Shown here piece after piece: positions 31,571 to 33,083 of a stretch of 33,083 bases of DNA (its first letter is position 1; every line of letters begins with the position of its first letter). A model generated the notes under the pieces. It was not told where the DNA came from. It saw only the letters and a list, made by a program, of their open reading frames with translations, and did no database searches. A program made the position numbers and the translations under genes. This stretch comes from Phycisphaerales bacterium. GTDB taxonomy: Bacteria > Planctomycetota > Phycisphaerae > SM23-33 > FEN-1343. The DNA lies in assembly GCA_003171335.1 (NCBI GenBank), contig PMYD01000052.1, positions 1-33,083 of the forward strand, written 5' to 3'.

Positions 31571-32455
31571 CTATTTCGCCGGTTTGCTGGCCGCGCCCGC
31601 GGATGGCGCGCTGGCGGCGCCTGGGGCGGGGGCTTCGTGAGCGATGTCCAGCAGTTCCACTTCAAAAAGCAGCGTGGCATTGGGCCCAATCTGCGGCGGG
31701 GCCATCAGCCCATAGGCCAGGTCCGAGGGAATGAAGAACTTGTACTTGGAGCCCACGGACATGAGGCCCACACCCTCGGTCCAGCCCTTGATCACGCGGT
31801 CCAGCCGAAATTGGGCAGGCTTGCCATGCTTGGCGGAGCTGTCGAATTCCGTGCCATCGATGAGTGTGCCGCGGTAATTCACCGTGACCTGGTCCGTCGG
31901 CTGGGGCCGGGGGCCATCGCCCTGGTGAATCACCTCGTATTGCAGGCCGCTTTCGGTCACCTTGACGCCCTCGCGCTGGGCATTGGCGGCCAGGAAGGCC
32001 TCGCCCTCGGTCTTATTCTTCTCGGCCTGCTGGGCCCGCTGTGCCTGGGCCTCCTTCATTCGATTCTGCTGGGTCGCCTCCGCCTGGCGCTGGGCCGCCT
32101 CCAGGCTGGCCTGCATCTGCGACTCGGGCAGCCGGGAAGGCTTGCTTGCAAAAGCGTCTTGCAGGCCCTCCATCATCGAGGGGATGTCAATATCCACGCC
32201 GTTCATCTGGATTTCCCGCAGGAACCGCTTGCCGGATTGGTATCCGATGCCGTAGCTCATGTCCTGCCTGCTGGGCGCTGAGGCCGGCTCGGTGGTTGGC
32301 GCAGAAGCCGGCATGGAGGTCGGCGCGGTGGTCGGTGTGATCTTTCCCACATCGCCCGCAGGCTTCGTAGCGGCACTATTTCTGGGCGTCTGGGCCAGCA
32401 GCACGGTGGTCATCACGCCGCAGACCAGCAGCGCCAGCAACACGTTGAATTTCAT
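31571..32455 (-). CDS. FKBP-type peptidyl-prolyl isomerase, exported
   Basis: Protein of 294 aa of the Mip/FkpA type. A signal peptide (about 1-21, FNVLLALLVCGVMTTVLLA) is followed by a Thr/Pro/Ala-rich linker, an FKBP N-terminal helical dimerisation domain (about 63-165, SYGIGYQSGKRFLREI, VDIDIPSMMEGLQDAF, long Gln/Ala/Lys helix) and the catalytic FKBP domain (about 185-270: VNYRGTLIDGTEFDSS, VIKGWTEGV, FIPSDLAYG, ATLLFEVELLDI). It assists folding of exported proteins by proline cis-trans isomerisation. A low-complexity Ala/Pro tail ends it. ATG 32455 has AAAGGAA six bases upstream. It is 91 nt downstream of the MoxR-type gene on the same strand. Confidence 0.94.
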   Translation of the reverse strand: MKFNVLLALLVCGVMTTVLLAQTPRNSAATKPAGDVGKITPTTAPTSMPASAPTTEPASAPSRQDMSYGIGYQSGKRFLREIQMNGVDIDIPSMMEGLQDAFASKPSRLPESQMQASLEAAQRQAEATQQNRMKEAQAQRAQQAEKNKTEGEAFLAANAQREGVKVTESGLQYEVIHQGDGPRPQPTDQVTVNYRGTLIDGTEFDSSAKHGKPAQFRLDRVIKGWTEGVGLMSVGSKYKFFIPSDLAYGLMAPPQIGPNATLLFEVELLDIAHEAPAPGAASAPSAGAASKPAK

Positions 32456-32470
32456 GATGTTCCTTTCTGG

Positions 32471-32536
32471 GTGGCACAACACTCTTACACCGAGGTGCCA
32501 CGTGCAAAGTTTCCGCATCGGCACAGCGCCGTGCCG
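32471..32536. repeat. Two short palindromes between MoxR and FKBP genes
   Basis: gtggcac (32471-32477) faces gtgccac (32495-32501), and cggcac faces gtgccg (32519-32536). They use the same gtggca/tgccac ends seen in the other repeat families. Confidence 0.55.
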
Positions 32537-32546
32537 TACATTGATG

Positions 32547-33083
32547 CTAGTCCACTTCCACTTCCTTGGGCGGCTCCGCCAGGCGCGACTCGTACTTGGG
32601 CACCTCCGGCTCGGCCACATCCTGGATCAATCGGCCGATGAGGCCCACGCTGTCCAGTCCTTCGCTCTGGGCGGCGAAATTGACGCCGATGCGGTGCCGC
32701 AGCACCGGCACGGCCACCTTGCGGATGTCGGCGGTGGAGACGGAGTACCGACCATCCATCGCCGCAAACGCCTTGGCGCCGGCGATGAGATACTGCCCGG
32801 CCCGCGGCCCGGCGCCCCAGTCGACCATCTGGCGCACGAACGGCGGCGCCGTCGGATCGGTGGGCCGCGTGGCGCGGATCAGCCGCGTGGCGTACTTGAT
32901 CACAAATTCGCTCACCGGCACCTGGGCCGCCACCTTCTGCATGTTCAGGATCTGCCGCGCGTTGAACACCACTTCCAGCTCCGCCGCCGCCCGAACCGTG
33001 GGCGTGGCGAGGATGCGCTCCTCCTCCTCGATGCTGGGATAGTTCACGAAAATGTTGAACATGAACCGGTCGAGCTGCGCCTC
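32547..33083 (-). CDS. MoxR-family AAA ATPase, C-terminal part (cut by window edge)
   Basis: The visible 178 residues are the C-terminal end of a MoxR-type AAA+ ATPase; the gene begins beyond the right edge. EAQLDRFMFNIFVNYPS is the highly typical MoxR segment after the sensor-1 region. VVFNARQILNMQKVAAQVPV, VRQMVDWGAGPRAGQYLIAG and VAVPVLRHRIGVNF form the lid domain of the family. MoxR ATPases act as chaperones, often beside DUF58 and von Willebrand proteins; such partners are not in this window. Walker A and B would lie outside the window. Confidence 0.93.
   Translation of the reverse strand, partial: EAQLDRFMFNIFVNYPSIEEEERILATPTVRAAAELEVVFNARQILNMQKVAAQVPVSEFVIKYATRLIRATRPTDPTAPPFVRQMVDWGAGPRAGQYLIAGAKAFAAMDGRYSVSTADIRKVAVPVLRHRIGVNFAAQSEGLDSVGLIGRLIQDVAEPEVPKYESRLAEPPKEVEVD

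Overview
The window is high-GC chromosomal DNA that most resembles the Planctomycetota, probably Phycisphaerae-like. The signs are an N-terminal LEPRxLL-type motif on a large surface protein, a PKD/LamG/dockerin surface protein, an FGE-like domain fused to a sialidase-like propeller, a serine/threonine kinase with a large extracytoplasmic part, FHA domains, and very many palindromic repeats in gene junctions. This taxonomic placement is inference from gene content; there is no rRNA in the window.

Layout. Positions 1-370 are a nested palindromic repeat. 370-2376 (minus) is the FGE-like/sialidase-like fusion. It is divergent from a small plus-strand operon, 2560-4238, encoding a KDPG-aldolase-like protein and an aldo/keto reductase, preceded by a good sigma70-like promoter. 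4358-6094 (minus) is argS. From 21870 down to 6291 on the minus strand runs a 15.6-kb Tad (tight adherence/Flp pilus, type IVc) locus: TadA-type ATPase, Flp-like pilin, Flp pilin, TadV prepilin peptidase, TadE-like pseudopilin, membrane Ser/Thr kinase, TadG-like protein, TadE-like protein, CpaB/RcpC, FHA-TadA ATPase fusion, TadB, TadC and an FHA membrane protein. A tRNA-Ser(GGA) gene lies divergent from its head. 22375-25200 (plus) is the LEPRxLL-type seven-bladed propeller protein. 25210-27432 (minus) is a GH20 beta-hexosaminidase. 27433-28290 is a repeat-bearing intergenic region. 28291-31476 (plus) is the beta-helix/PKD/LamG/dockerin protein, which shares a strong terminator with an FKBP-type isomerase on the opposite strand (31571-32455). 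The right edge is the C-terminal part of a MoxR-family ATPase.

How it works together. The Tad locus carries two secretion ATPases, the paired inner-membrane platform proteins, the prepilin peptidase, two Flp-type pilins and three TadE/TadG-type proteins. One Ser/Thr kinase and two FHA (phosphothreonine-binding) proteins, one fused directly to the ATPase, suggest that pilus or secretion activity is gated by phosphorylation. Secretin (CpaC/RcpA), TadZ and TadD are not present here.

The most unusual feature is the repeats. Almost every gene junction in and around the Tad locus carries a composite palindrome. In four pilin or pseudopilin genes the palindrome is read in frame as the N-terminal leader, ending before the prepilin-type hydrophobic segment. 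In three of these the predicted TadV cleavage site, with Glu at +5, lies after the repeat, so the repeat-encoded peptide should be removed from the mature protein.
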